64,000 nt of DNA from Fodinibius sp964490705 (GCA_964490705.1 CAZBCG010000001.1:1-64000); one strand, 5' to 3'; positions 54,370 through 62,654 are shown, counted from the stretch's first letter. The notes: a model not told the origin generated them from the sequence alone. Program-made: numbers and translations.

Positions 54370-55598
54370 CCAGCCTCAAATCCTACTGCACTGGCTCTGT
54401 CACTGATGACAGCCGCAAGAAAAGCGAGAATCAGAATTGCTATTAAAATAACGATGAATGGCGTCCAGCCTAATGCAGAAAGGGCAACGCCCATCACAGT
54501 GCCGATGATGCTCGATCCCACATAATAAAATAGCCAATACAAACTCGTAGCCGTGCTTTTGCCACTCGCTACATGCTGCGAAATGATGTGGCTGGCCATG
54601 GTGTGCGCTCCAAAAAAACTAAATGTGGCAATACCCAATCCAACCACAAAAATCCAGATGTTCGGAGTCAATAACATTAGGGTGGATACCAGAAAGATCC
54701 CAATCAGCATTTTAAGGATGGATTGAGGACGAAACCGATCCGTAAACCATCCCGCCACAACCGATCCTGCAATCCCGGTCAGATACATCAGAAAGACCGA
54801 AGCAACGATATAGCTTGGGAGTGAAAACGGCGGGGCTTCCAGGCGGAAGCTCAAATAATTATAGATACTGACAAATGCCCCCATAATTAATGCTGCAATA
54901 CAAAACATGCACAGCAGTACCCGATCACGCAGAAAAATGCGCATCTGGCGGATTTTATACCCCGTGCTTATTCGCTTCGACTCAAAATGATTGGAAGGCG
55001 GCAACAAATATTTAAAGATCAGTGCCAACATAAACCCAATGCCTCCAATCAATACCGTTGCCCAGCGCCAGCCCGCCCATCCGGCCGAAAGATCAGAAAA
55101 CACGCGTCCCCACATGCCGCCGAATGTATTCCCGCCTAAATAAAGGCTAACCACGATGCCCAGCGATGCCACTTCAACTTCTTCGGCAAGATAAGCCAGT
55201 GCTACTGCCGATATCCCGGATATTGCCATTCCTTTTAAAAAAGTGACGGCCACCAGCATCCCAAAGTTGGGTGATGCCGCTGTGATAAGCGTAAGCAATG
55301 CCGCCCCAAACATGCTGGCTACCATCAACTTTTTCCGCGACAACACATCTGCCCAGAACGCAAAAGTGAATAATCCTGCCGCCATCCCGGCCGTCCCCGC
55401 TGATACCGAAAGGCTGCTCATGGCGGGACCTAGCGCAAACTCACGACCGAGTTCCGGCAATAATGGTTGAAAAAGATACAGTTGCGCAAAAACAGAAACC
55501 CCCGAAAGAATAATCGCAATTTGAATATACCAATAACGTGATGTTCCGCGAGCAGCTTTTGCAAGGTAATCAGCGCCAGTTGTAGCGTTTCTCATCAA
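54366..55598 (-). CDS. MFS transporter
   Basis: The 410-residue 12-TM permease has an MFS motif A (GLFTFAFWADVLSRKKLMV) between TM2 and TM3, and TGIAGSVVAGWFTDRFRPQS between the halves. Family placement is near YnfM/AraJ-type efflux permeases. The substrate is unknown. The gene is convergent with the SDR (4-bp overlap) and co-directional with secG, from which a terminator separates it. Confidence 0.87.
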   Translation of the reverse strand: MMRNATTGADYLAKAARGTSRYWYIQIAIILSGVSVFAQLYLFQPLLPELGREFALGPAMSSLSVSAGTAGMAAGLFTFAFWADVLSRKKLMVASMFGAALLTLITAASPNFGMLVAVTFLKGMAISGISAVALAYLAEEVEVASLGIVVSLYLGGNTFGGMWGRVFSDLSAGWAGWRWATVLIGGIGFMLALIFKYLLPPSNHFESKRISTGYKIRQMRIFLRDRVLLCMFCIAALIMGAFVSIYNYLSFRLEAPPFSLPSYIVASVFLMYLTGIAGSVVAGWFTDRFRPQSILKMLIGIFLVSTLMLLTPNIWIFVVGLGIATFSFFGAHTMASHIISQHVASGKSTATSLYWLFYYVGSSIIGTVMGVALSALGWTPFIVILIAILILAFLAAVISDRASAVGFEAG

Positions 55599-55654
55599 AA
55601 AATGGTGAGAATGAAAAAGTTAAACACATGAGCTGTTTGAATATATGAAATAAC

Positions 55655-55688
55655 AAAAAGCCCGACTCCAAAAATTGGAATCGGGCTT
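55655..55688 (-). terminator. Terminator of secG
   Basis: AAGCCCGA(T/C)TCCAA pairs with TTGGAA/GTCGGGCTT around AAAAA, with a run of A on the plus strand serving as the T tract on the minus. It lies 26 bases beyond the secG stop. Confidence 0.85.
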
Positions 55689-55713
55689 GCATCAAATTTT
55701 AAGAAAAATCGGC

Positions 55714-56142
55714 TTAGTTTTCTCCGTCAGAACCGGAGCCACCGTCTCCTCCATTTCCACCGGATGTGTTACCGCCTTGTCCACCTTGATTCTGTGGTAA
55801 CTCAGGCACGGCTGATGGTGTTTCGGAAGGATTATTCAAATTATTTTGCTGCATGGGTTGTTCGGTTCCAGTTCCACTTTGCTGAACGGCACTCTCGGTT
55901 GCACCACCGCGCTCAATCGCAAAGTTAGCCAGCACACAAAGCACTAGCAGGGCTGTTCCCAATACTGTTGTTGACTTTGAAAGCAGGTCGGCCGTTCGTC
56001 GGGCGCCAAGACCTTGCCCACCGGCCATTCCTCCTGCTATACCACCAGAAAGCCCTTGTCCCTGCCCCGGTTGCAGCAGAACAACAATGGTTAACAAAAT
56101 ACAAATAAGCGTAATTACGGATATAATAATCGTATAAAGCAT
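55714..56142 (-). CDS. secG: Preprotein translocase subunit SecG
   Basis: The 142-residue protein has the SecG core in its first ~75 residues: helix LISVITLICILLTIVVLL-type (IISVITLICILLTIVVLLQP), a Gly-rich linker GQGLSGGIAGGMAGGQGLGA, and helix TVLGTALLVLCVLANFAIE. The remaining 65 residues are a Gln/Gly/Ser/Asn-rich tail not found in enterobacterial SecG but common in Bacteroidota. The tail is low-complexity, with GGQGG and GGNGGDGG runs. It assists SecYE in protein export. Confidence 0.93.
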   Translation of the reverse strand: MLYTIIISVITLICILLTIVVLLQPGQGQGLSGGIAGGMAGGQGLGARRTADLLSKSTTVLGTALLVLCVLANFAIERGGATESAVQQSGTGTEQPMQQNNLNNPSETPSAVPELPQNQGGQGGNTSGGNGGDGGSGSDGEN

Positions 56143-56299
56143 GATAACATCTATATAACTGTGTTTTTCAGACCAGTAAAGTTATTCAAAATTCCTTTTC
56201 TTTACAATGATATCTATTTAATTATTATTGATTAGTTCCCTGCTGTGTTATAACTCATTAGCCACAATATTATTATTTCATCAAAAACAGCATAAATTC

Positions 56300-57193
56300 G
56301 TGCAAAACTTTCCCTCACGCATTCAAGAGTTTATCCAAAATTCACCCGGTATTACCTACCAGGTTGTCCTTTCGCTCGTTATCATCTTTGCCATTTGGCT
56401 AATCCGATTTATTGCCGTCCGGATTATCAATCGAAGACTGACCGACACGGCGCTACAATACAAATGGCGAAAAAATTTGACCTACATCTCGGTCTTCCTC
56501 GGATTTTTACTCGTCGGGCGCATCTGGTTCGAAGGGCTAGAATCCCTGGCTACCTTTTTGGGATTACTCTCAGCCGGTCTGGCAATTGCTCTTAAAGATC
56601 CGGTCACCGATTTCGCCGGATGGATTTTCATCCTTTGGCGTCAACCCTTTGAAGTAGGCGACCGCATCGAAGTGGACGATATTAAAGGTGATGTTATTGA
56701 TGTACGGCTGTTCAAATTTACGGTGCTCGAAATTGGCAACTGGGTGCATGCCGACCAGAGCACCGGCCGCGTGATCCACGTGCCCAACCATAAAGTGTTT
56801 GCGGGTTCGCTGGCCAACTATACCAGTGACTTCGAGTTTATCTGGAACGAGCTTCAAGTGCTCATAACTTTTGAAAGTGATTGGGAAAAGGCCAAAGAAC
56901 TACTGCAGAATATTGCAAATGAACACCTGCAGGACTTTGTGGATCGCGCCGAACAGCAGGTGCGACGCGCAAAAAAATCATATCTCATTCACTATCGCTA
57001 CCTAACGCCTATTGTTTATACGGATGTCCGTGACAGCGGCGTTTGCCTTACCGTTCGGCATCTGTCGAATCCTCGGAAGCGGCGCGGTGTTTCACAGGAT
57101 ATCTGGGAAGATGTGCTCCACACATTTGACGAGCACGATAACATTGAGCTGGCCTACCCTACCATGCGCATTTACAAAGAACCGGATCGCTGA
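56300..57193 (+). CDS. MscS-family mechanosensitive ion channel
   Basis: The start is uncertain: the open frame runs from TTG 56228, but GTG 56300 gives VQNFPSRIQEFIQNSPG, which begins the structured part; no strong Shine-Dalgarno supports either. About 298 residues with three membrane helices (YQVVLSLVIIFAIWLIRFI; NLTYISVFLGFLLVGRI; LATFLGLLSAGLAIAL). The conserved TM3b/beta-domain stretch DPVTDFAGWIFILWRQPFEV, then GDVIDVRLFKFTVLE and HVPNHKVF, is typical of the small MscS group. It releases ions under membrane tension. Confidence 0.87.
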   Translation: MQNFPSRIQEFIQNSPGITYQVVLSLVIIFAIWLIRFIAVRIINRRLTDTALQYKWRKNLTYISVFLGFLLVGRIWFEGLESLATFLGLLSAGLAIALKDPVTDFAGWIFILWRQPFEVGDRIEVDDIKGDVIDVRLFKFTVLEIGNWVHADQSTGRVIHVPNHKVFAGSLANYTSDFEFIWNELQVLITFESDWEKAKELLQNIANEHLQDFVDRAEQQVRRAKKSYLIHYRYLTPIVYTDVRDSGVCLTVRHLSNPRKRRGVSQDIWEDVLHTFDEHDNIELAYPTMRIYKEPDR

Positions 57194-57296
57194 TGAAGCA
57201 GATTTATCTGATTAACCTGAGTACACCTTGACCAGTTGGCGGGAGTACAACTCTTGTAGTAGCTAAGAGCAATGGCCTGAAGAAACAAGCTGAAAA

Positions 57297-57344
57297 GATC
57301 CTGAAACCCCGAAGAGTCGGGACACGGCAAGTTCAGGATGACAT
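57297..57344. repeat. Long-form REP-like palindrome, inverted
   Basis: GATCCTGAAACCCCGAAGAG, TCGGGACACGGCAAG, then TTCAGGATGACATG. It is the inverted counterpart of 36957-37003. Confidence 0.7.
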
Positions 57345-57381
57345 GGTCTTGGTTCTAAGTTTCTGGCCTCAGATAAGTAGA

Positions 57382-57495
57382 ACTCTTGGGTGATGAAAAC
57401 GGGATTGAGGATCAGAAAGAATTTTTTGTCTGAAGCTCCGTGAACTTCGGAGCAAGTATCAAATTCTTTCCCGAAATCTCGTTGGAATCAAGAGT
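57382..57495. ncRNA. Candidate structured RNA or cruciform: ~114-nt long hairpin
   Basis: Stems in order: ACTCTTG/CAAGAGT (57382-57388 with 57489-57495), AACGGGATT/AATCTCGTT (57398-57406 with 57475-57483, one G-U), AAAGAATTT/AAATTCTTT (57416-57424 with 57461-57469), and GCTCCG/CGGAGC (57435-57440 with 57448-57453). Four colinear stems in one fold are unlikely by chance. No promoter was assigned, so RNA versus DNA cruciform is open. Confidence 0.35.
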
Positions 57496-57698
57496 ATTAC
57501 TTTTCGCCAGCCAGCAACTTTTTTGACTCGTTTTTTTAGTCGTTCAAAAAATGAACAAGAACATCACCAACATAAATGGATTCAAACAACATTGCTCAAA
57601 TCGGTCACTAGATAATAGCCTAAACATTCAACGGGAGTACAACTCCCTCTAAGCTAAGATGGATCAGAGTACGCAGATTAAATCCGCTTCATCAGCGA

Positions 57699-58373
57699 TC
57701 ATTTGGGGATAGGCTGAATTAGCTCCGGGCTATTATTATCAGGATTGTTTACATCTTCTGATACACGATTTACCGCCAGGTCGGTAAGGGAATAGCTATT
57801 CAAAAACTGCTCAACATCTTTGGGCTGCATTTCTTCGGCCGACAACCACTTTTCGTGATCATCAGGATGCAGCAGCACCGGCATGCGATCATCCACCGGC
57901 TGTACCAGTGCATTGGCCTCGGTCGTAAGCATCGCACAGGAGTAAACATCGCGACCCGATGCTGACTTCCACACCGAGTAGATGCCGGCAATAGCCGTCA
58001 AATCGTTGGAAAGCAGCCGAATGTAAAACGGAGTCGTCTTTTTTTCGGAAAACTTCCACTTGTAAAATCCATTGGCGGGAATCAGGCAGCGCCGTTGAGA
58101 CACGCATTCGGCCAGCCATTCATCATCCTCGAGCTCTCCGATAGCTTTCTCGTAATGTTCGCGGCCGTCTGTCTCTTCACCGGCATCCTCCGGGATCAAT
58201 CCCCATAAAAACTGATACACTTTTCGCTGCCCCTCTTGCTGATAAACCACCGGAATGCGGGCCCCAGGAGTGATATTATAGTCAGAGGTAAAAAAATCAT
58301 CTCGTTCCGACGTTACCCCAAATAGCCGTTCTACTTCCTCTTTGGGTGCCTCCAACACAAATCGATCACTCAT
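57699..58373 (-). CDS. SRAP/YedK-family protein lacking the canonical catalytic residues
   Basis: Active SRAP (HMCES/YedK) crosslinks to abasic sites in ssDNA through Cys2, with Glu105, His160 and an Asn in NARxET assisting. This 224-residue protein keeps the family frame: YNITPGARIPVVY, QFLWGLIP, RRCLIPANGFYKW, DDRMPVLLHPDDHEKWL and a C-terminal SPELIQPIPK. But the N-terminus is MSDRF, not MCGRF; the GFYEW Glu is Lys105; the HDRMP His is Asp151; and no NARxET is present. It looks like a non-crosslinking paralogue that may still bind DNA. Confidence 0.85.
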   Translation of the reverse strand: MSDRFVLEAPKEEVERLFGVTSERDDFFTSDYNITPGARIPVVYQQEGQRKVYQFLWGLIPEDAGEETDGREHYEKAIGELEDDEWLAECVSQRRCLIPANGFYKWKFSEKKTTPFYIRLLSNDLTAIAGIYSVWKSASGRDVYSCAMLTTEANALVQPVDDRMPVLLHPDDHEKWLSAEEMQPKDVEQFLNSYSLTDLAVNRVSEDVNNPDNNSPELIQPIPK

Positions 58374-58463
58374 AAAAACCTGATTTCTTTCGTCTTTTCA
58401 TGTAGATTGTAGCTGATTTTCATCACTGTAACCTATTCAAAACTACGAAGGTTTCGTAATATT

Positions 58464-59411
58464 ATGAAGATATTCATCAACGAACACGAAGATCGACCAA
58501 GAGCGGGATGGCGCTTGCTGCTGCAATTTATCATTATGGTTGTGATTATGGCCGTTGTAGGATTTGGGTTCTATTTTGTACTGCCTACTTCGCTTCCGTT
58601 AATGTCCGCTGCTCCCATGTTTTTTGCAGTCATCGGCAGCGTGTGGATTGCCGCCAAATATTTTGATAACCGTCCACTTGCAGATTATGGCATTACCTTT
58701 AACCGTCTGTGGGGCAACGAATTTCTACTGGGTGTAGCTATTGCCGCACTGGCTCAATTAGTTATTTTTGGGATTGAATGGTATGCCGGCTGGATTACCA
58801 TCACCGGTTACGGATGGAATGTGGAAACGGAAACCTCTTTTTGGATAGGGTTCCCTGCTTTCTTGCTGGCAATGCTGCTGGTGGGATTTCACGAAGAACT
58901 GTTTTCGCGGGGCTACCAAATCCTTAATCTCACCGAGGGGCTTTCGTATCCCAGTATTGGGCAGCGCGGAGCCTTAACAATTGCGGTATTGCTTACTTCA
59001 TCGCTCTTTGGATTTCTGCACTATTACAATCCCAATGCATCGGCGCTTTCGACCTTTAATATTATTTTGGCGGGGGTCGTATTGGCTGTACCCTTTATCC
59101 TAACCGGACGGCTTGCGCTTTCAGCGGGACTCCACTTTAGCTGGAATTTTGTAATGGCCGGTATCTTCGGTTTTCCCGTCAGCGGACAGGCCATAGAAAC
59201 CTCCGTTCTTACCATCCAACAGGGTGGTACTGATTTAATTACCGGTGGTGCATTTGGTCCCGAAGCCGGGCTGATTGGATTGCTCGGCATGGCAATAATG
59301 CTTGGGGGCTGCTGCGTTTATATAAAGATGGCGGGCCACGAACTTACCGTTAATGAAATATTCAGCAAAGAGTATCAACCGTCTGTGAAATCAGATGAGC
59401 AAAGCCTATAA
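58464..59411 (+). CDS. CPBP-family intramembrane glutamic endopeptidase
   Basis: The 315-residue membrane protein has about eight helices. The catalytic EExxxR motif is GFHEELFSRGYQILNLTEGL near residues 140-159, followed by FGFLHYYNPNA and SAGLHFSWNFVMAG with the conserved His residues. The family includes Rce1-like proteases and immunity proteins. The start MKIFINEHEDRPRAGWRLLL is typical. It is divergent from the SRAP-family gene and 87 bp upstream of the DEAD-fold gene. Confidence 0.88.
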   Translation: MKIFINEHEDRPRAGWRLLLQFIIMVVIMAVVGFGFYFVLPTSLPLMSAAPMFFAVIGSVWIAAKYFDNRPLADYGITFNRLWGNEFLLGVAIAALAQLVIFGIEWYAGWITITGYGWNVETETSFWIGFPAFLLAMLLVGFHEELFSRGYQILNLTEGLSYPSIGQRGALTIAVLLTSSLFGFLHYYNPNASALSTFNIILAGVVLAVPFILTGRLALSAGLHFSWNFVMAGIFGFPVSGQAIETSVLTIQQGGTDLITGGAFGPEAGLIGLLGMAIMLGGCCVYIKMAGHELTVNEIFSKEYQPSVKSDEQSL

Positions 59412-59498
59412 GTTTTGTATATTCCAGCACCTATTGAGCGCTGCTTGGTTTTGAAGCAGTGCATTAAGAACAAACATTAATAAAAAAAGGTTAGAACG

Positions 59499-60857
59499 TT
59501 GAAGTTTGAAGAAATGACATTGAGCCCAGAGATTATGGACGGGCTCAAAGATGTAAAGTACACTGAACTTACTGAACTACAAGAAGAAGTCATCCCTGCC
59601 GTTTTGGAGGGAAAAGACGCATTGATCAGAGCAGAAAATGGGAGCAGCAAATTAGCCTCTTTTGTAATTCCGGCTCTTGAGATGATTACCAAGGCCGACG
59701 AAGAAACAAAAGATGAAATTTCAGTGCTCGTATTAACACCTAATCCCAAAGAGTCGCAAGAGATTGATGAGCTCGTGTTAGGGTTGGGGTATCATGCAGA
59801 GATCAAAAGTGCCTCGATCGATCTGGATATTGATCCGGAAGAGCAGGAAGAATTGCTGCAAAGCGAGGTGCAAGTGATCGTCGGTAATCCCGGCCCGCTT
59901 GCGGATACTATCCAAAATCTTCGGTTTGTTTTTCGCCATGTCGATCTCGTGGTGATTGATGCAGCTGACGAGATGGTTGAGCTGAACCTTCAGCCCAAAA
60001 TTAAGAACATCCTAAAACGAGTATTAAGCGACTATCAAACGCTTGTTTATACGAATGAACTTAATGATGACGTTCAGGAGTTAGCCAAAAGCTACCTGGA
60101 GGATCCCGAAATTATCGGTCTTGATGATGAAACTATGCTATCTGGACCTCCCGAAATTGAGAATGGCTTATCCCACGGTTATATCTATGTGCCCGATCGC
60201 ATGAAGATAACCACCCTCATGGCTCATATTGAAAAGACTCCAACCGATACATGCGTGATTTTTACCGCCTCAAAACGAGGCACTGACCGACTGTATCGCA
60301 CCCTTCGCAAACAGGATCTGAAAGCAACCAGCCTGCACGGCAAACTTTCGGATGAAAAACGAGCACAGCGTTTCGCTAACTTTACCAATGGCGATGTTCA
60401 ATATCTGCTTGTTGCAGACATTCCCGCTGCCGAACTCGACCTCCAGCGTGTCACACAGGTTATCAACTACGATGTACCTGCTGATCCTAACGAGTATCGC
60501 TACCGGGCCAATCTTGTCGGATCCGGCAAAGCTTCACGACTGGTATCGCTGGTTTCGAAGCAAGATCGCAGCGATATTAACAAGTTGGAAAACAAGCTGG
60601 AACAAGCACCAAAAGAGCTTGATCTGCCGCAAAAAGTGAAGCAAAAGCTCAAAGAACGAAAGAAAAATAAAGACAAGAAGAAGCATAACAAGGGTAGCAA
60701 TAAAAAGAAACGACGTAATGGGCGTGGCAAGAAAAAGAGTAACGACCTCGAACTTCCAAAACCCAGCTTTGATAAGTTAAGCGGCGGACGCCAAGGCAAT
60801 GCCAAGAAAGATCAAAAGTCCGGCGTTATTGGTCTCATAAAAGAGCTCTTTTCGTAA
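59499..60857 (+). CDS. DEAD-box-fold protein with degenerate ATPase/helicase motifs and basic tail
   Basis: The start is TTG at 59499, supported by AGG 8 bases upstream. The protein is 452 residues. Both RecA-like domains are recognisable (Q-motif region YTELTELQEEVIPAVLEGKD; CVIFTASKRGTDRLYRTLR; SLHGKLSDEKRAQRFANF). Key motifs are altered: motif I is AENGSSKL (45-52) for AxxGxGKT; motif II DAAD (154-157) for DEAD; motif III TNE for SAT; motif V ADIPAAELD for TDVAARGLD; motif VI YRANLVGS for HRxGRxGR, losing both arginine fingers. The last ~80 residues are Lys/Arg-rich (KERKKNKDKKKHNKGSNKKK). It is predicted not to hydrolyse ATP but may bind RNA. Confidence 0.88.
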   Translation: MKFEEMTLSPEIMDGLKDVKYTELTELQEEVIPAVLEGKDALIRAENGSSKLASFVIPALEMITKADEETKDEISVLVLTPNPKESQEIDELVLGLGYHAEIKSASIDLDIDPEEQEELLQSEVQVIVGNPGPLADTIQNLRFVFRHVDLVVIDAADEMVELNLQPKIKNILKRVLSDYQTLVYTNELNDDVQELAKSYLEDPEIIGLDDETMLSGPPEIENGLSHGYIYVPDRMKITTLMAHIEKTPTDTCVIFTASKRGTDRLYRTLRKQDLKATSLHGKLSDEKRAQRFANFTNGDVQYLLVADIPAAELDLQRVTQVINYDVPADPNEYRYRANLVGSGKASRLVSLVSKQDRSDINKLENKLEQAPKELDLPQKVKQKLKERKKNKDKKKHNKGSNKKKRRNGRGKKKSNDLELPKPSFDKLSGGRQGNAKKDQKSGVIGLIKELFS

Positions 60858-60869
60858 AAAATAACCCGG

Positions 60870-61026
60870 CATTTCGAGCGCAGCCACGCGTAGCGAGAAA
60901 TCTTTGTTCTTTCTTATCAGCAGATTCTAAAACCCTAAAACATAGATCTCTCACTCCGTTCGAGATGACGACCATTAAAAAAAATGCACTTTCATTTCGA
61001 ATGGAGCGTAACGAAGTGAGAATTTT
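60870..61026. repeat. TTTCGA-family repeat cluster
   Basis: GGCATTTCGAGCGCAGCCAC, GATCTCTCACTCCGTTCGAG and TTTCATTTCGAATGGAGCGT, each next to AGTGAGAA or AGCGAGAAATC variants. The same family is seen at 34023-34123. Confidence 0.6.
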
Positions 61027-61142
61027 TTTGTCGCAACCTAATCCCTGACATCACGGGCATTCCGCTCGTGCCAATATTCTCATAAGCAGGGATGCTTGCA
61101 ATAGTGGCGCTTTGCTAATGTCCTCGGTTTCCACAAAAAAAG

Positions 61143-61179
61143 AAAAGCCCCATTCTCGATTATGAGAACGGGGCTTTTT
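61143..61179 (-). terminator. Terminator of the alpha-oxoamine-synthase-family gene
   Basis: AAAAGCCCCATTCTC pairs with GAGAACGGGGCTTTTT around GATTAT. The T/A tracts lie on both ends. It is 27 bases past the stop. Confidence 0.88.
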
Positions 61180-61205
61180 CAATGAAAATGTCCTTTTTCA
61201 GATGA

Positions 61206-62450
61206 CTAGGCCGTCATCTTCTGCTGTTCTTGGGCATCCGCTTCGGCAAACACCACATCTTTAATAGCCTCAAAACCATCCAGTGTCTGCTGGATATGCT
61301 CCTCGGTGTGTGCCGCCGTTGGAATCAGTCGGATTAACACAGTTCCTTTGGGTACTACAGGGTACGTCACTCCACTCACAAAAACCCCGTGTTCTTCGCG
61401 CAGCTTGCGCATAATGGTCTGGCAAAGATCCGTACTTCCCTTTGTGAGAACGGGTGTTACCGGACATTCGGCCGGCAACACATTATATCCCATATCACGC
61501 AGACCGCCACGCAGCATGTTGGTGTTTTCCCAGAGCTTTTCTCTCCACTGGGGATTATTCCGTATCAGCTCCAGCCGCTTACGTGCCGATTTCACAATAG
61601 GCATCGGCACAGATTTTGCAAAAATCTGGCTGCGCACATTTGCTTTCATAAATTCCACAACTCGACTGTCATCGGTGGCTACAAAAGCGCCAATTAAAGC
61701 AAACGCTTTAGCAAACGTACCAAAATACAGATCAATACCGTCGTGGCATCCCAAATGTGTTCCCGTTCCGGAACCGTCTTCACCCATTGTGCCTACGCCG
61801 TGTGCATCATCAACCAGCAGGCGGAACGGATATTTCTCTTTCAGGGCAATCATCTCTTCGAGAATGCCCAGATCGCCGGTCATCCCAAATGCACCTTCTG
61901 TTACCACCAATATGGCCGAATCGTCCCGCTTATTGCGATGGGCACGCTCCAGCTGCTTTTCAAAACTTTCAATATCGTTGTGCTTATACACATATTTTTC
62001 GGCCATCGCCAGCTGCTTTCCATCCACAATGCACGCGTGGCTCAACTCATCATAAATAAGATAATCTTTGCGATCTACAAGCGCATGAATCACACTCATA
62101 ATTCCCTGGTAGCCGTAGTTCAGCAGAAAGGCATCTTCCTTATGAACAAAATCAGCCAGTTCTTCTTCCAGTTTTTCATGCTCGGTCGTATTTCCCGTCA
62201 TCAAGCGAGCTCCCATAGGACTACTCAGGCTGTAATCCTGTGCAACCTCAGCATCATATTTCTTAATTTCTTCGTTACTGCCAACCCCGAGATAGTCATT
62301 GATACTCCAGACAACCACATCGTCACCGTTAAATTTCATTACCGGTCCCAGTGGTCCTTCTAGCTTTGGATAGGTATAATAGCCGTATCCATCTGAAGTA
62401 AATTCACCTAATGGGCTGGGTCTGCCCGGAAGCTTCTCAAATAAATCCAT
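61206..62450 (-). CDS. Alpha-oxoamine synthase family PLP enzyme (serine palmitoyltransferase / glycine C-acetyltransferase-like)
   Basis: The 414-residue fold-type I PLP enzyme has SINDYLGVGSNEEIKKYD, ARLMTGNTTEHEKLEEELAD and YDELSHACIVDGKQLAMAEK. The cofactor-binding LVDDAHGVGTMGEDGSG is followed by YFGTFAKAFALIGAFVA, with the Schiff-base Lys in TFAKAF. Members condense an amino acid with an acyl-CoA. The TFAK type and the N-terminal extension resemble Bacteroidota serine palmitoyltransferase, which would fit sphingolipid synthesis, but glycine C-acetyltransferase cannot be excluded. Confidence 0.85.
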   Translation of the reverse strand: MDLFEKLPGRPSPLGEFTSDGYGYYTYPKLEGPLGPVMKFNGDDVVVWSINDYLGVGSNEEIKKYDAEVAQDYSLSSPMGARLMTGNTTEHEKLEEELADFVHKEDAFLLNYGYQGIMSVIHALVDRKDYLIYDELSHACIVDGKQLAMAEKYVYKHNDIESFEKQLERAHRNKRDDSAILVVTEGAFGMTGDLGILEEMIALKEKYPFRLLVDDAHGVGTMGEDGSGTGTHLGCHDGIDLYFGTFAKAFALIGAFVATDDSRVVEFMKANVRSQIFAKSVPMPIVKSARKRLELIRNNPQWREKLWENTNMLRGGLRDMGYNVLPAECPVTPVLTKGSTDLCQTIMRKLREEHGVFVSGVTYPVVPKGTVLIRLIPTAAHTEEHIQQTLDGFEAIKDVVFAEADAQEQQKMTA

Positions 62451-62654
62451 AAACTGCTGAACTGTCCTTTTAGTTAAGAGTAGATGATTAGTGCCAACTT
62501 AATAAATGCGGGCTGTAAAAACATTTAAAAAAGGTAACGAAAAATAGCTTATTGTCAAAAATGTTGCCCTCTTCAAGGCCATACGCTAACTATCTATTAT
62601 TATTCATGTTAGCAGAATGATATTATCGTTTGAACAACAATTACATACCAAATG

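Larger units (their letters stand above)
57194..57698. other. Repeat-rich convergent intergenic block
   Basis: The 505-bp block is bounded by a 22-bp inverted repeat (57185-57206 and 57679-57700). Inside are two GAGTACAACTC palindromes (57240, 57632), a long-form REP palindrome (57297-57344) and a ~114-nt hairpin (57382-57495). No protein gene was seen. Confidence 0.7.
57185..57700. repeat. 22-bp inverted repeats delimiting the block
   Basis: GATCGCTGATGAAGCAGATT at the left is matched by the complement of AATCCGCTTCATCAGCGATC at the right, with one mismatch. The arms overlap the last codons of the channel gene on the left and the bases just past the SRAP-family stop on the right. Confidence 0.7.
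60858..61205. other. Intergenic region with second repeat family and terminator
   Basis: Three half-copies of the TTTCGA/TCGAGATGAC repeat lie at 60870-60911, 60942-60971 and 60991-61026, and a strong terminator for the leftward enzyme gene is at 61143-61179. No gene was recognised. Confidence 0.6.
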
